A DNA stretch of 64,000 bases from Rhynchonema sp. JSB1_4. Its lineage: Eukaryota > Nematoda > Chromadorea > Monhysterida > Xyalidae. Position 1 is the stretch's first letter; each line of letters starts with the position of its first letter. Positions 10,753-21,850 of this stretch are shown in pieces. The notes beneath the pieces were generated by a model. That model was given only the letters and a program-made list of their open reading frames with translations. It had not been told where the DNA came from and did not search any database. Made by a program: the position numbers and the translations under genes. The DNA lies in contig JASAMV010004951.1 of assembly GCA_030248065.1 (NCBI GenBank), positions 62,001-126,000 on the forward strand. Direction: 5' to 3'.

Positions 10753-10897
10753 CTGTAATGTCGAATATACGGTAAATTCACGGGTTTGGACTTCGATTGT
10801 TTAGTCTATTTGTGGGATCATGCGATTCCTAACGACAAAACCAGAGGTATTCGAGAGATGGCTCATGGTTATGATCACATTATTGAACTTTACTAAC

Positions 10898-13371
10898 GTT
10901 TTACGACACCCTGTATTGGTCCACGAATGCAACATCACACAGTTATGTACGTAACTGCAGATGTCTGGTTTTTGCGTGGCATCAATACCGTCCTTTTCAA
11001 ACCGGCTTCCGTTTCTCACATATGCAGGTCTCGCCTTGGGTACAGTGGTCAATAAAAAAAATTTTTATTCGAACCCCATTTAAAAAAAAAATTTTTTTAG
11101 TTAAAATTTTTTTTATTCCAGCCAAAATCTACCCAACACGATGAAAAATGAGCGCTCAAGTACAAAATAGGGGTATTTTTGTTACATAATGTGTTCTAAG
11201 TGCATATAAAGCACAGGTGATACGAAAACCATGCCATCCAATGGTCGATAAGTACCAACCATATTCAGGTACACACCCGTACCCTTCCCCAGGTGGTGCG
11301 GGTGTGATGGTATGGCTTTCTGATATTCGGGATGGGAATTTTGGGTGAAATTATGACGTCTAGGTACACGACCAATGCAAATAAGTTGCACATAGTGTGA
11401 AACTAGAGTGAATACAAGATAGAATCACTCCTTTCGGGTCTGGGGCATGGATAAATAAATGCCCACCCAGTCACATGTACGTGTGTAGTCATATGAGAGG
11501 CCCTGTGAGTGTGCGCACTATGGCCACAAAACAACGATTATGGCACCCAATACACCCATGGTAGGGTTAGGTGATGTCAACAGTAGCAATTTTTATGTAA
11601 AAAATAGCACTTTTAGAGCAAAAAAAATCGAGAAATATTCGAATTTTGAAATAGTAAAAAAAAATTTTTTTTTAAACTTTTGAAACGATTTTTTTTAACC
11701 ACTGCTTGGGCATACGATCACAAAAACAAATCAAATTCTTACCAAGCACTTTTATTTTCGCATTTGAAAGTGGTAGCAACTCCTTCTGCCGTTACTTCGA
11801 TGTGGTCAAGCATCCATGCTGTAAACAAGTAAACGTTTATGTTTACATCAATAAACATTCGAAAAAAGTTTGCAACCACAACAAAAAAAGACCAACGATC
11901 TTGAAACTTCGTTCCATTGAAACTGCGCATCTCGATGTCGAGTGTTTTTGGTTTTGCCACACGATCGGCGAGAATGTTTTCGAAAACGTCCGTTTGATTG
12001 GCCCGTTGGAACGGATTGGCCGATTTTGAGTTGGTTTTGTTGAGAATTATGCGAACGTGGTGGCTGCTCGCTGAAACGGACAGTGGACAGCACACTTCCT
12101 GCACACCAACACAGTGTTGGGGCGGGGCGCAATCTTTACTGAAATTGGTGAGCGCGTGAAAAAGTCGAAAAGACGCGAAGCTTTGCGGTGTATAAAATAT
12201 GCAGTTAGGTATAGCGTTGTGCTGGCACGATCGAATATCAAACTTGGTGATCGGATCGGATCGGTCCTGCCTTCGTCACGCGATATTTTTGAATTACAGT
12301 AGGGATATTAAGAAATTTAGTGATGCCACTGATTTCAACCATCGTAAACCTGTTCCTCAACCCAAACTGAATATCTTTTAAGCTAGACGAAATTCGCACA
12401 GAGCTCCAGTAAATTTTTCTTAACATCTTTACGCAATAAACATGCGCGACCAAGGCAAGTCCGATCCGATCACCAAGTTTGATATGGCGCTCCTACTTTA
12501 TGCCAAAATTGCACCCGGTATATGTACCAATGATCCGGGAATTGAGCGAGACTAGTTATAGATTCCGTGGTATCGGGAATCGTCAGGATAGACTTCAGTG
12601 GCGGATCTAGCTTTTGGCCAAGGCAGGGGCCAAATCCAAAAAGTCTTTTTTATCTAGTGATTGTTCCATTTTTGAAAAGTCATTTTAGTTTCATCTGGTG
12701 CTTGTTTCGAATTTCGCGCTTTTAACACCAAATATTTATAAAATACGGGAAAGCGCGCGAAGCGCGCGAAATTTTAGCACTTTTACGCGCGCGAAGCCAA
12801 ATTTCATTGAAAATATGCGTGTATCTGGCGCGCGAAGCGCGCGATTTTTGGACTTTTGAAGTGTATTAGAGTGAAATCCTGCGATTTAAGGGTCCTTTTT
12901 TACTTCTTCCTTCCGAAACGGTGCCCCCCTTCAGGGGCCAAATGGACCAAAGGGGGGCATGGCTCCTGTGGCCCCCTGAATCCGCATGACAGACTTGCAA
13001 TTCAGAGATTGATGGCAAATTAGGTGACGGAAACAAACATAATCGTGCAGTTTCAGTATTCACCACTGTCTATGATGTAAGGGCCTCACTAGGTACTGAT
13101 GGTACTGTAGATTGTGCAACCAGGTGGGTTTCGAATGAACACAGCACAAAGGGTCAGGTAAAATTTATGCGGACTCGATTTCCCAACAACATGATTTTGA
13201 GTTTTGCCGATGTCCGCTGGTATTCCACGCATAACGTTGACTTGGCTCAATGGTCGCTCACCGTTCACCAGTAACAGTCGTATTTCTCCCAGATGTGTTT
13301 CGGCCCCAGGCCCATCCGCCGTTTTCACAACGATCCGGTAATTCGTTTTTTTACTGCCGACGCTCTCTTAA
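10898..13371 (-). CDS. Candidate extracellular exons of the same membrane protein (partial)
   Basis: Three blocks can be chained in phase upstream of the stalk exon: about 13371-13262 (contains YRIVVKTADGPGAETHLGE, ends at a good GTGAGC donor), 12070-11897 (starts SSHHVRIILNKT after a TTTCAG acceptor, ends at GTTGGT), and about 10964-10898 (contains CSYVHNC and GCRKT). The phases fit through to the exon at 10752. No signal peptide or start was found, and a further open stretch near 13590-13444 (SNLQYILDAAHKPAVALAVA) may be another exon. The short 10.9-kb exon is the least certain. The sequence has few cysteines and several sequons, fitting an ectodomain. The family is unknown; a PLAT-like or dystroglycan-like fold was considered but cannot be shown. 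Confidence 0.3.
11043..11704. mobile_element. CAGTGGTCAATAAAA hAT-like element, copy 1
   Basis: Ends CAGTGGTCAATAAAA and TTTTTTAACCACTG are flanked by CTTGGGTA (11035-11042) and CTTGGGCA (11705-11712), seven of eight matching. The interior is the reverse complement of most of 20083-20818. There is no transposase. It is intronic in the proposed membrane-protein gene. Confidence 0.8.
12235..12485. mobile_element. Foldback MITE with ACTTGGTGATCGGATC ends
   Basis: The inverted ends ATATCAAACTTGG and CCAAGTTTGATAT continue into TGATCGGATCGGA on each side. Related ends occur at 33607-33702, 54151-54179 and 59770-59787, so this is a dispersed family. No target duplication beyond the palindromic ATAT is resolvable. 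Confidence 0.65.
12596..12988. mobile_element. CAGTGGCGGATC hAT-like element
   Basis: The left end is CAGTGGCGGATCTAG; the right end GAATCCGCATG has lost part of CCACTG. Flanks ATAGACTT (12588-12595) and ACAGACTT (12989-12996) match at seven of eight. The interior has three GC mini-hairpins (12750, 12787, 12830), each next to AT-rich text. It lies in an intron of the proposed membrane-protein gene. Confidence 0.65.
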
Positions 13372-14204
13372 GTTGAAAAGAATTTGACATTCATTTCAAT
13401 TTCAAAACAGAGAGTTGGATAAGAGACTTCGCTATTGGTAACTTGACGATTTGCTTGCCTGGATTTCTTTTTGTTGCTGTTGAAAATTGTGAGCTTTGAA
13501 TAATTGCCAGCAACAGCAAGAGCCACGGCAGGTTTATGTGCAGCATCAAGTATGTATTGAAGGTTGGATGATGATTTCACCAGTGCAAATTTGTGCTTTT
13601 GTTTCTTGAATGAAAATTATCTGTGGAATGTTTCCCAAAAACGAGAGCTGTGAGCTAACTATTCATTCAGGGGGGGGGGCAAAAGCTTGTCTTTTTTGGT
13701 GAAGTTGTGTGTGGTCCAGGTGTGGTTTGCAAAGTGTGGTTTGGCTATAACCAACCACAGCCGTGTGGTGTTGATTGGTGCAGTGCATGTGGTTTAAAAA
13801 GAAAAAGTTGATCTTTCCTATTCCCCGACTCAGCCACCCGGTTGTGTGTCATTTCCACGGACACAAAAGGACATGATAACATACTGTACATGTACATAGG
13901 TAGAATGACGCGCGCAGCCCCCCACTGTTTCATTGTTTTTGGTTGGTTTATTGTCATTATACACGCACGGTACGAAGCCAAGTTTGCATTACCTGTGTAT
14001 ACACGTGGTTGTGGCGGGGAGCGCTGTTGCTATAGAACTCGCATAACTGATGCACCGTAGCATCATGCGGAAATTGTGGTCCCGTATAGCACCATGCACG
14101 GCCAATAGAAATTATCCAGTTGTTTGCTTTGCTACACTCCAACAAACCGCATTTGCCTTAGAGCAGTTCGATTACATACCTGGCTGTTTGTTCGGCTTAT
14201 ATTA

Positions 14205-14336
14205 CAGTGGTCAACTCAATTGGTCAAATCACTTCGTCAAGTTAGTTTTTACTCGCAGAGTCGTCAATTCCCTTCGCGCTTACTCATTGGCTGCTGTGAG
14301 TTAATGAAGTGATTTGACCATTTTAGTTGACCGCTG
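14205..14336. mobile_element. TA-flanked MITE CAGTGGTCAACTC, copy 1
   Basis: Inverted ends CAGTGGTCAACTC and GTTGACCGCTG lie between TA dinucleotides. Inner arms GGTCAAATCACTTCGTCAA and TTAATGAAGTGATTTGACC pair. A relative is at 17789-17948. Confidence 0.7.
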
Positions 14337-14345
14337 TAATATTAG

Positions 14346-16693
14346 CCGTTGGGTTTGTTTTTTTTTTCATTTGTGTGGTTAAATTAGCAAGCTGGCTGAT
14401 GCCACCAATTTGGCACCATAAAGACAACGTCGGATTATTGTCGTGGTGCTGTCGAGTTTTTTGCGATAGCTATAGTATCTGGATGGTATTACAAAATTAT
14501 ACCAGTTTTCCGTTTGGTCTGTTTTTAACGCTTTTTGCAGATTTTCAAAATGTTATACCAAAGCACAGCACCAGCTTAACCGCACTGCATTCTTCGCCTT
14601 TGCACATTGGCTCTGTCTGAACACACTGCAGGCATGCGGTATGCGCACATATTTCAAAAATCTTTATTGGGTTTTTGATCAAGTGTCCATTTGTTCTGGA
14701 CATCAATGAGCGGCCCGCCTATGGTCTACCCTGGGGCCATCGAAAAACAATGGACAAAGGTTTTTACAAGTCAAAGATACGTATCGGCCACACACTCTGG
14801 CGCCAGCGCGGGAAGTCAAACAAACGTACATACTAAATCAAAAAACGCCTAGAAAGTGATACCATGCCCCGCGCGATTTTTTCCGGAATCAAAAGTGGCG
14901 AAAATCGGAAACAGAAAACAAAACGTCAAAATGGGCAGCGTTCCATCTCTTTGAATCATCTGGGTTGAAAGTTGGTGGGTACCCACCTTTTGTGCTTCAC
15001 GCTCTTGACACTATAATGGGGCGGGGCCCGCCATCTTCGGTACCTGACAAGTTGATGTTGCAAGTTGGGGGTAAGCTGCAGGGATGGCGGCCAGCTACTG
15101 TGCATCAGTCACAAACACAGGTCAATTCACACACAGAGAAATTGTTGTTCTGTTCTGGTTTGGTTGATCGTTTTAAAATAATGATGTTTTTTCCAAAAAA
15201 AACCGGGAACAGCTATAGGTTCAGCGTACCCTCTATATAGTGACTTTCTTTACCGTGAAACCTTTATGGTGAATATAACTTTGAGGCTATCTTTAGCCCA
15301 AAATTGCACCGGTAACCCAATATTGTTCAAATGAAAACGATGTGCTGTACATGTGGCGCAGTGAATGACCAAAGTCACGGATCCTATTCCGATCGTGTCC
15401 ACAATAAAGTGGGTAGACTGTACGTGTATCTGAAATCACGATGTAGAGGTTCACTGCAATGTGTCCTCTGAGGCCACATACAGTTTTGCTTGGCGTCATT
15501 GCACTGAAATGTTGGTGTGATGGTATGGTAGTGCACATGTGCGACCCGCTTCAAATAAGAAATGTTCGCGGCGCGCAAACTGACACCCGCATTCGACCAA
15601 AGGGTATACGTGGTGGTTTGTTGGGTGCAAACAAAGCTGTGTGTTAAGAAACGTAGATGGCAGTACACTAAACTAACATGTCTGACATTCATAAACGACG
15701 AACCCGAGAGCCACAAGCACCATACTTCATGATCATAAAATGTCGGTAGCGCAAAAAACAATCGCTTGTAATTCTTCTTGTGTGGCTGGTTCAGCAGTGC
15801 GATACTTTGATACACGCCCTCCGGCTTTTATTGGATTCAGTGGAGGGAATTGTTAGTTCTGTATTCTTTACCAGAATCTAGGTTTTGAGACCAGTGCCAA
15901 ATGACAATTCCGTGGGTTTGTTTATTGATATAGTATTCGGTAAATTCTCCTTTGTTTTATGGATGTCTTGCAATTCCTTACTAGATACAATTGCATTAAG
16001 GCTTGTATGTAAGGTTCAATATTGCTTGGTTTTAGTAAATACTGGTGCAAGCGGTTTGTTCCATTTCTTCACTGATACCATTGTCTTAATCCATGCTCGG
16101 GTGCTTTTCACATCAGCTACTAAACACGGTTCACAATCGTTTGTATGTATTATATAAACCATCTCTACTTTTTGGGGACTGAAAGTGTTGGTGGACAGTT
16201 TACCAGCGAAAGTGACGAAGCTTGAAAAATCTTGCATCAAGACACGTGAAACAAGGAAAGTATGGACTGCACTCGTATACCGTGTGCGGGCGAATGTCTT
16301 TCACGTAAATAAAACCAATTTTTCTGGATTAACCAGTCATGAAGCCAACACCGGCCTGCATCTAATGCTCCCGGCTACCTTTTCTGTTCCTGACCATTCG
16401 TTCTGGGTTGCTGCGCAAGATATTATACCCTGGTGTTACGGAAAGTCAAAGTCTGCCGTCTGATTGAGTGTTGAAATCTGATAACTTCTAGAACAAACAG
16501 ACAACCTGGTTATGTTATAATCGTTACGATGTTCAATCTTTTGCAGAGAAGTATTTTTCACGTCTGCAAGTAACAGTTGTCCTGTTTCAATCGTTATCCA
16601 GCACGTGGCTGTTTCGCCTCAACCAAGTGCAGTATAGAAATGACTTGAGGCCAAAGGCGTACATTATTCAAATTAATATTGACTTCATGCATA
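14346..16693. other. Intergenic stretch with nothing recognised
   Basis: It is mixed-composition sequence without a convincing exon, RNA gene or transposon terminus. It should hold the promoter and 5' untranslated exon of the calmodulin-like gene, but no TATA box or other element stands out. Confidence 0.4.
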
Positions 16694-19301
16694 ATGGTAA
16701 GAGGCGGGATTTCTTTCTTCGTGCTGTGGATATATATTTGCAAAACGAAGCCCGATAATTTGATTTGATTTAAAAGTCCGCAAACTTTCAGGCAGAACGT
16801 AAGGCGTCGACCGGCTCCGGCGGTCCAGTGTCTGAAGCGTTCAAGTCGATGAGCGACGAACAAATTGCAGGTGATAAAATGATGACGATTTTATTAAAAT
16901 TGAAATATATGTATAAAAATTTACATATAAAATTATGACCAGCGTAAAAGTAGTCAATAATGTGTATGCAGAGGCAACATGTAGGTATTTTCGCGCGCTT
17001 TGAAGCCCACAGTCAAGCATAGCGGTGCCCCGGGACATCATCAGCGCTTCACAACCCCGCCCATTGCAGAGTTGAAGGACGCTTTCTCCATGTTCGACAA
17101 GGATGGCGATGGTACGATCACGACCAAAGAATTGGGCACGGTCATGAGATCGTTGGGACAGAATCCGACCGAGGCAGAATTGGAGGCGTTGATTAATGAG
17201 GCTGATGTTGATGGTGGGTGTTGTAGGCTGACTGATGTTTCATTGGACGTGTGATTCCTTTACAATTCCCTTTCAAACGTTTAGGCAATGGCATTATCGA
17301 CTTTGGCGAATTTGTGCAAATGATGGCACAGAAAATGGCACACATGGATTCGGATGAAGCCATAAAGGAGGCGTTCAGGGTAAGATTCATAGGGGCGCAC
17401 TGTAGAAATGGGTGGTGGACCCTACAACAATAGTTGGCATATATTTCCATCGCATCCGCAAAACGGTTTAGCTACAGGTACACGCTACATAATTGTTTTG
17501 GGGCCGCACGCACACAAAATACAGTGCGATAAATATGTTGAGTCGAATCTTTTCGACCGCTTTACCACACAAAATATTTTTTTTACTCCTAACGTTTCGT
17601 GACCGACTAAGGAGACTTTTTCAAGGGAAAACCTGCAAAAAGACTAGGCAGGGAAAGACCACGTTAACCTACGAAAAACGAAGTGAGAAAAATCAGAATA
17701 CATGAGAGCTACATACATAAGTGCATGCGACAGTGTGATCATGCCTTTGTGTTATTCGGCACTGTCTTGTGGTCACGCAACTTAGCTACAGTGCTCAACT
17801 CAAGTGGTCCAATCACTTCGTGTCAACGCACTTTGGGAATCGTCAGCCAGCACACCCCGCAAGCCATGTATTATTTCTCGCACTCATTCTGTGCTGCTGT
17901 GACTGTGAGTTGACGAAGTGATGATTTGACCACTTGAGTTGACCACTGTAATATTAGCCCGCAACATCCAGTGGCAAATCTCGAAGGCTGTAACGAAAAC
18001 TGATCCACCATTCGGATCACCAATTTTGGTGCCTCGGTTGCAATTCTAGGTATTCGACATCGACCAGAAAGGCAGCGTGCCACTTGATGAGCTCAAGCAC
18101 GCCGTTGTGTGTCTGATGCGGTCGGAGGAAATGTGCAAGTCCGATACGCGACTCACTGACAGGTTACTGTAGCTACCGTAAGACTTGGGTATTTTACAGG
18201 GTACTGTAGCTAAGGTAAGACTTGGGAACTGTTTGTTGCCAAAATAGGACTGTGTGGGAAGTGATGTACATATGTACATACGAGAGCGCCATGATCTTCT
18301 CACCCACCTGATTTTCGGGTCAGCTGGCAACTTGAGACGTTGACACCGAGTATGTCTTGGGACACCGCTGTTCTGTGAGAACAGGAGAAAAAACGCTCGA
18401 AAGAAAGCTCATTGGTGTTGCGACATCATCACCTTGTCTACGCAGAATGATGTTGAATACAGTGTGTCTCAAAAGCACCCTGTCACATTTGTTTTCAAGT
18501 CAGCTAATGATGTAGTGGTTGGATTTTGTTCATTGATTGTTCGCTCGAATCTTTGTTCGATTCAACATGACAAATGCTCGAAGGTGCTATGACGCACCGT
18601 TTGCCTGAGATTTCAAGCCCACTTACATAGGTTCCCTTTCATTCCGTTTCTTCATATGTGCTTGCACAACGTGAACCCAGGTGTCAGAAAAGCGCCGTCA
18701 AACATCAGACAAGCGGCGCATGTGAATTTCGTGCATTTGTCATATACGCAGAAAGTTTCGATTGCGCCGCAAATGAATAAAATTCAGCCACAATAGCATT
18801 AGCTGTAACATGAAAACAAAAACTTGATAGGGTACCTTTGAGACTGCCAATGTATATTTTTGTCTTTTATGATCACATTTTTGCAGAGAAATCGACGAAA
18901 TGATCAAGGAGGCGGATGTGAACGGAGATGGCGTGCTCGTGTACGAAGGTGAGAAAACACATAGCATGTTTGTCAATTGTCATGCTTTGTGAAAAAACAC
19001 TGCACCAACTAACCGATGTCCTTATGTCCATCTTGTGATCCGGTGTTATCAAACATGAAACGTCACAGTGCGAAAAGTCGTTACGATGTCCGTTGTGCAC
19101 TGTTTTTGGCTGCTCGTCACGGACGGGCGGTGCACCAGGTCATCGCCAAGATTGACAACCGATCTCAAGCAGCGGAGTGGTCGTTGTATCAGAACATTTC
19201 GTGGTATTTTTTTTGCAGAATTCGCCGAATTGATCACAAGTGGATTCGTGTCAGCCACGCCGCGGTCGGCCAGAAACCAACAGAACAGGGGAGGTCGTTA
19301 G
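16694..19301 (+). CDS. Calmodulin-like EF-hand protein
   Basis: Seven coding exons are phase-consistent: 16694-16696 (just the ATG), 16792-16870, 17070-17213, 17285-17379, 18050-18162, 18887-18948, 19219-19301, giving 192 residues against 149 in calmodulin. After a 25-residue N-terminal extension rich in Ser/Gly, [17 protein letters not shown] aligns with the calmodulin N-terminus. EF-hand loops 1 ([12 protein letters not shown]), 2 ([12 protein letters not shown]) and 4 ([12 protein letters not shown]) keep the acidic ligands and the final Glu. Loop 3 ([12 protein letters not shown]) has Lys at position 5 and Gln at 4, so is probably weak or dead. About eight extra residues follow it before helix [10 protein letters not shown]. 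The tail ends in a basic GGR. The role is presumably calcium-dependent target binding; it is not canonical calmodulin. Translation could also start at the internal MSDEQIA. Confidence 0.85.
17789..17948. mobile_element. TA-flanked MITE CAGTGGTCAACTC, copy 2
   Basis: Ends CAGTGCTCAACTCAAGTGG and CCACTTGAGTTGACCACTG lie between TA dinucleotides. The same inner CACTTCGT/ACGAAGTG pairing as the copy at 14205-14336 is present. It is in intron 4 of the calmodulin-like gene. Confidence 0.7.
18160..18229. repeat. Local tandem duplication at an exon edge
   Basis: A roughly 35-base unit (ACTGTAGCTA..GTAAGACTTGGG) is present twice, beginning at the donor site of exon 5 of the calmodulin-like gene. The duplicated segment contains GTAAGA-type donor-like words in both copies, which could offer alternative donors. 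Confidence 0.5.
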
Positions 19302-19459
19302 ACAATATAGCAAGCATTTTTGTTTGTTATTGTTGCTCATGTGTGTCAAACAGATAATTATTGTTCGTCGAAATTATCCTGAGCATATTGCTCTGAATTT
19401 CTATTTTTGCTTTATCAATTTTTCCTTTAAATGGGCTTTTATAATAACGTAAAGACAGA

Positions 19460-19589
19460 CTACACCAACATGAGCTCGATTTCGCAGCTGGCAGATTAGT
19501 GAAACGTTCTGGCGTGGCTGCTGATTTGGGAAATGTTACACAGTCTTGAATACACACCACCTTCAAAATCGGGCTCGTGGCTGGTGTAG
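19460..19589. mobile_element. Foldback MITE CTACACCAACATGAGC, copy 1
   Basis: Arms CTACACCAACATGAGCTCGA and ATCGGGCTCGTGGCTGGTGTAG-type mirror enclose a short loop. A relative is at 30376-30557. It lies in the 3' flank of the calmodulin-like gene. Confidence 0.6.
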
Positions 19590-19723
19590 TTTGCCTTTAT
19601 AAGTTTTTTTGCAAGCCTTTTTTCGAATGTATAAAATTTTCCCGCACGCTGGTTTCATTTGTCATGTGTGCAAGCGTTCTCCATCGGTAACAAATCAAAA
19701 TATGTAAACAGCATGCAGCTAGA

Positions 19724-19729
19724 AATAAA
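19724..19729 (+). terminator. Candidate poly(A) signal of the calmodulin-like gene
   Basis: AATAAA lies 423 bases beyond the stop codon, in AT-rich sequence before the next transposon. The hexamer match is the only support. Confidence 0.3.
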
Positions 19730-20082
19730 ATAAGATCTTCAAATAACCGGAGAACAATAATTTGGTAGGAGAAGATAACAGATATCGCGCGCGTGTTATC
19801 AAAAGAAACAAAAGAGAAACAGCAAAGAGAAACAAAACATCGGAAGCCCAATGGCGGAAAATTGATCATAAATGAAGAGAATGGATGAAAACGTCATAGG
19901 CAACTGTACGCAACAAAGAAAGAAAACGGAAAAAGAAAAGTGAACTGATTCGGTTAGAAAACACTGCAAACATATGATGCACAAAGAACAACAAAGAACA
20001 AAGAAGAGGACAAGTTGGGTTCCATCGGCCCATTGCATCCCACAGCACTGGTATGAATACACGATCATGACAATAGTATAAG

Positions 20083-20818
20083 CAGTGGTTTTTTAAAAAA
20101 AAAAATTTTTTTTTTTATTAAAAAAAAAATTTTTTTTTAAAAAAAAAATTCGTTCCAAAAGTTAAAAAAAAAATTTTTTTTTTTATTATTTCAAAATTCG
20201 AAAATTTCTCTATTTTTTTGCTCTAAAAGTGCTATTTTTTGCATAAAAATTGCTACTGTTAACATCACCCGACCCTACCATGGGTGTATTGGGTGCCATA
20301 ATCGTTGTTTTGTGGCATCTAGACATAGTGCACACACTCACATGGCCTCTCATATGATTACACATGTACATGTGACTGGGTGGGCATGCATTTATCCATG
20401 CAACAGACCCGAAAGCAGTGATTCGGTGTGATATTCACTCTATATTTACACTGTTTGTCACATATTTGCATTGGTCGTGTACCAAGAGGCAATAGTTTCA
20501 CCCAAATTTACCGTCTTGAGTGTCACAAAGCCACACCAAGGCACCCACACCACGTGGAGGAAGTGTACGGGTGTGTACCTGACTACTGTTGGTACTCATT
20601 GACCATTGTTTAGTATTGTTTTCGTGTCGTGAGTGCTTTATATGCACTTACCACACGTTATGGAAGAAAAATGCCACTATTTTTTGCTTTAGCGCTCATT
20701 TTTTTTCGTTTCTGGCAGTTTTTGGCTGGAATAAAAAAATTTTTTTTTAAATTAAAAAAAAATTTTTTTTTTTAAAAAAAATGGGGTTTGAATAAAAAAA
20801 TTTTTTTATTAACCACTG
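20083..20818. mobile_element. CAGTGGTCAATAAAA hAT-like element, copy 2
   Basis: Ends CAGTGGTTTTTTAAAA and TTATTAACCACTG are flanked by an exact 8-bp duplication AGTATAAG (20075-20082 and 20819-20826). The interior is the reverse complement of the copy at 11043-11704. Long A/T blocks are subterminal. It lies in the interval between the convergent calmodulin-like and tetraspanin genes. Confidence 0.85.
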
Positions 20819-20830
20819 AGTATAAGTATA

Positions 20831-21183
20831 GTCCAGCCACTAGCTCATGAGACGACTTTTTTAAAGCTTGCTTGGCCAAATTCAAAAATGCGCCGGCTAC
20901 GTGTTTTCGCAAACAAAAGAAAGAGATTGGCCGAGAGAGATGATGACAAGTTCCAGCTGGCTGACCTCAATTTGTTGCGTGCTCACGCGAACAGCAACGT
21001 GGTTCAACACACAAATGTTTTGGGAGTCAAAAGGGAATTTACGCACCGAGGTGGAGAGCGTGTTATTAAAAAATACGTGCGTTTCTCTTTCTTTCATTTC
21101 CGAAATACGTGGAACCGGAACATTTGGATCCGTACAAGTCAGTCAACTTCAAAATAAGTCGTCTCATGAGTTCGTGGCTGGAC
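20831..21183. mobile_element. TA-flanked foldback MITE, 353 bp
   Basis: Arms GTCCAGCCACTAGCTCATGA and its mirror (TCATGAGTTCGTGGCTGGAC) pair over about 33 bases and are bordered by TA. It begins four bases beyond the target duplication of the neighbouring element at 20083-20818. The interior is unremarkable. Confidence 0.75.
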
Positions 21184-21409
21184 TAATAAATAAGCATGCT
21201 TGCAGGAAACGGTCGATTCACAAATGGTATGCTAAATTTCTAAAATCGCTGCTTTACAATAAAATACGCCCCATGGTTAATGTCAAGTTCTAAACCCGAA
21301 AATCAACTTTTGTAACATTCGGGGAGTGCAAGCCAGCTGTCCACAATGTTTCAGGACCGTGCGTGGTTAGCGTTGGGGTTCATACTTGATTTAACTATAT
21401 GTCAGTCAC

Positions 21410-21415
21410 TTTATT
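21410..21415 (-). terminator. Candidate poly(A) signal of the tetraspanin gene
   Basis: AATAAA on the minus strand is about 440 bases past the stop at 21851. It is supported only by the hexamer and its position. Confidence 0.3.
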
Positions 21416-21850
21416 GCACGGCAGCGAATTTAGCAATTTACTGTACAGCCACAATGAGCACCAAATACCATCTTCGTTGACCTGTTTACAAAAAGATCAC
21501 CCAATGCCAAAATGAGATGTGGTATGTTGTCTAAAATTGCACGTGTTGCGAACACGCATACTGCATAATAACATGCACAACACTTATGTATTGATAGCAC
21601 AACCAATCTTAGAATTCAACGAAGCCCCATGTTTAGTTCGCGATACAGTCTACTCTCTTCTCAGCCAATTGTTTGGCAACTCCAATTTTCGTTTACCAGA
21701 CACAATATTCAACAAAATAAAGCATTTTTGGTGGAAAACTGACAGCAGACATGGGAGGAAAACATCTCTCAGAAATTTCACCATAAAAAGGGCAGACTGT
21801 ATTATACAACACACAGGATTACTGTAACTGACTGGGGTCACCGTATATGT

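Noticed and set aside
12866..13066. Minus-strand exon near the membrane-protein gene
   Set aside because: It overlaps the right half of the CAGTGGCGGATC transposon.
8812..13371. Synaptotagmin, dystroglycan or sarcoglycan identity
   Set aside because: The TM and stalk look similar in style only; no C2 domains, PPxY tail or cadherin-like fold could be seen.
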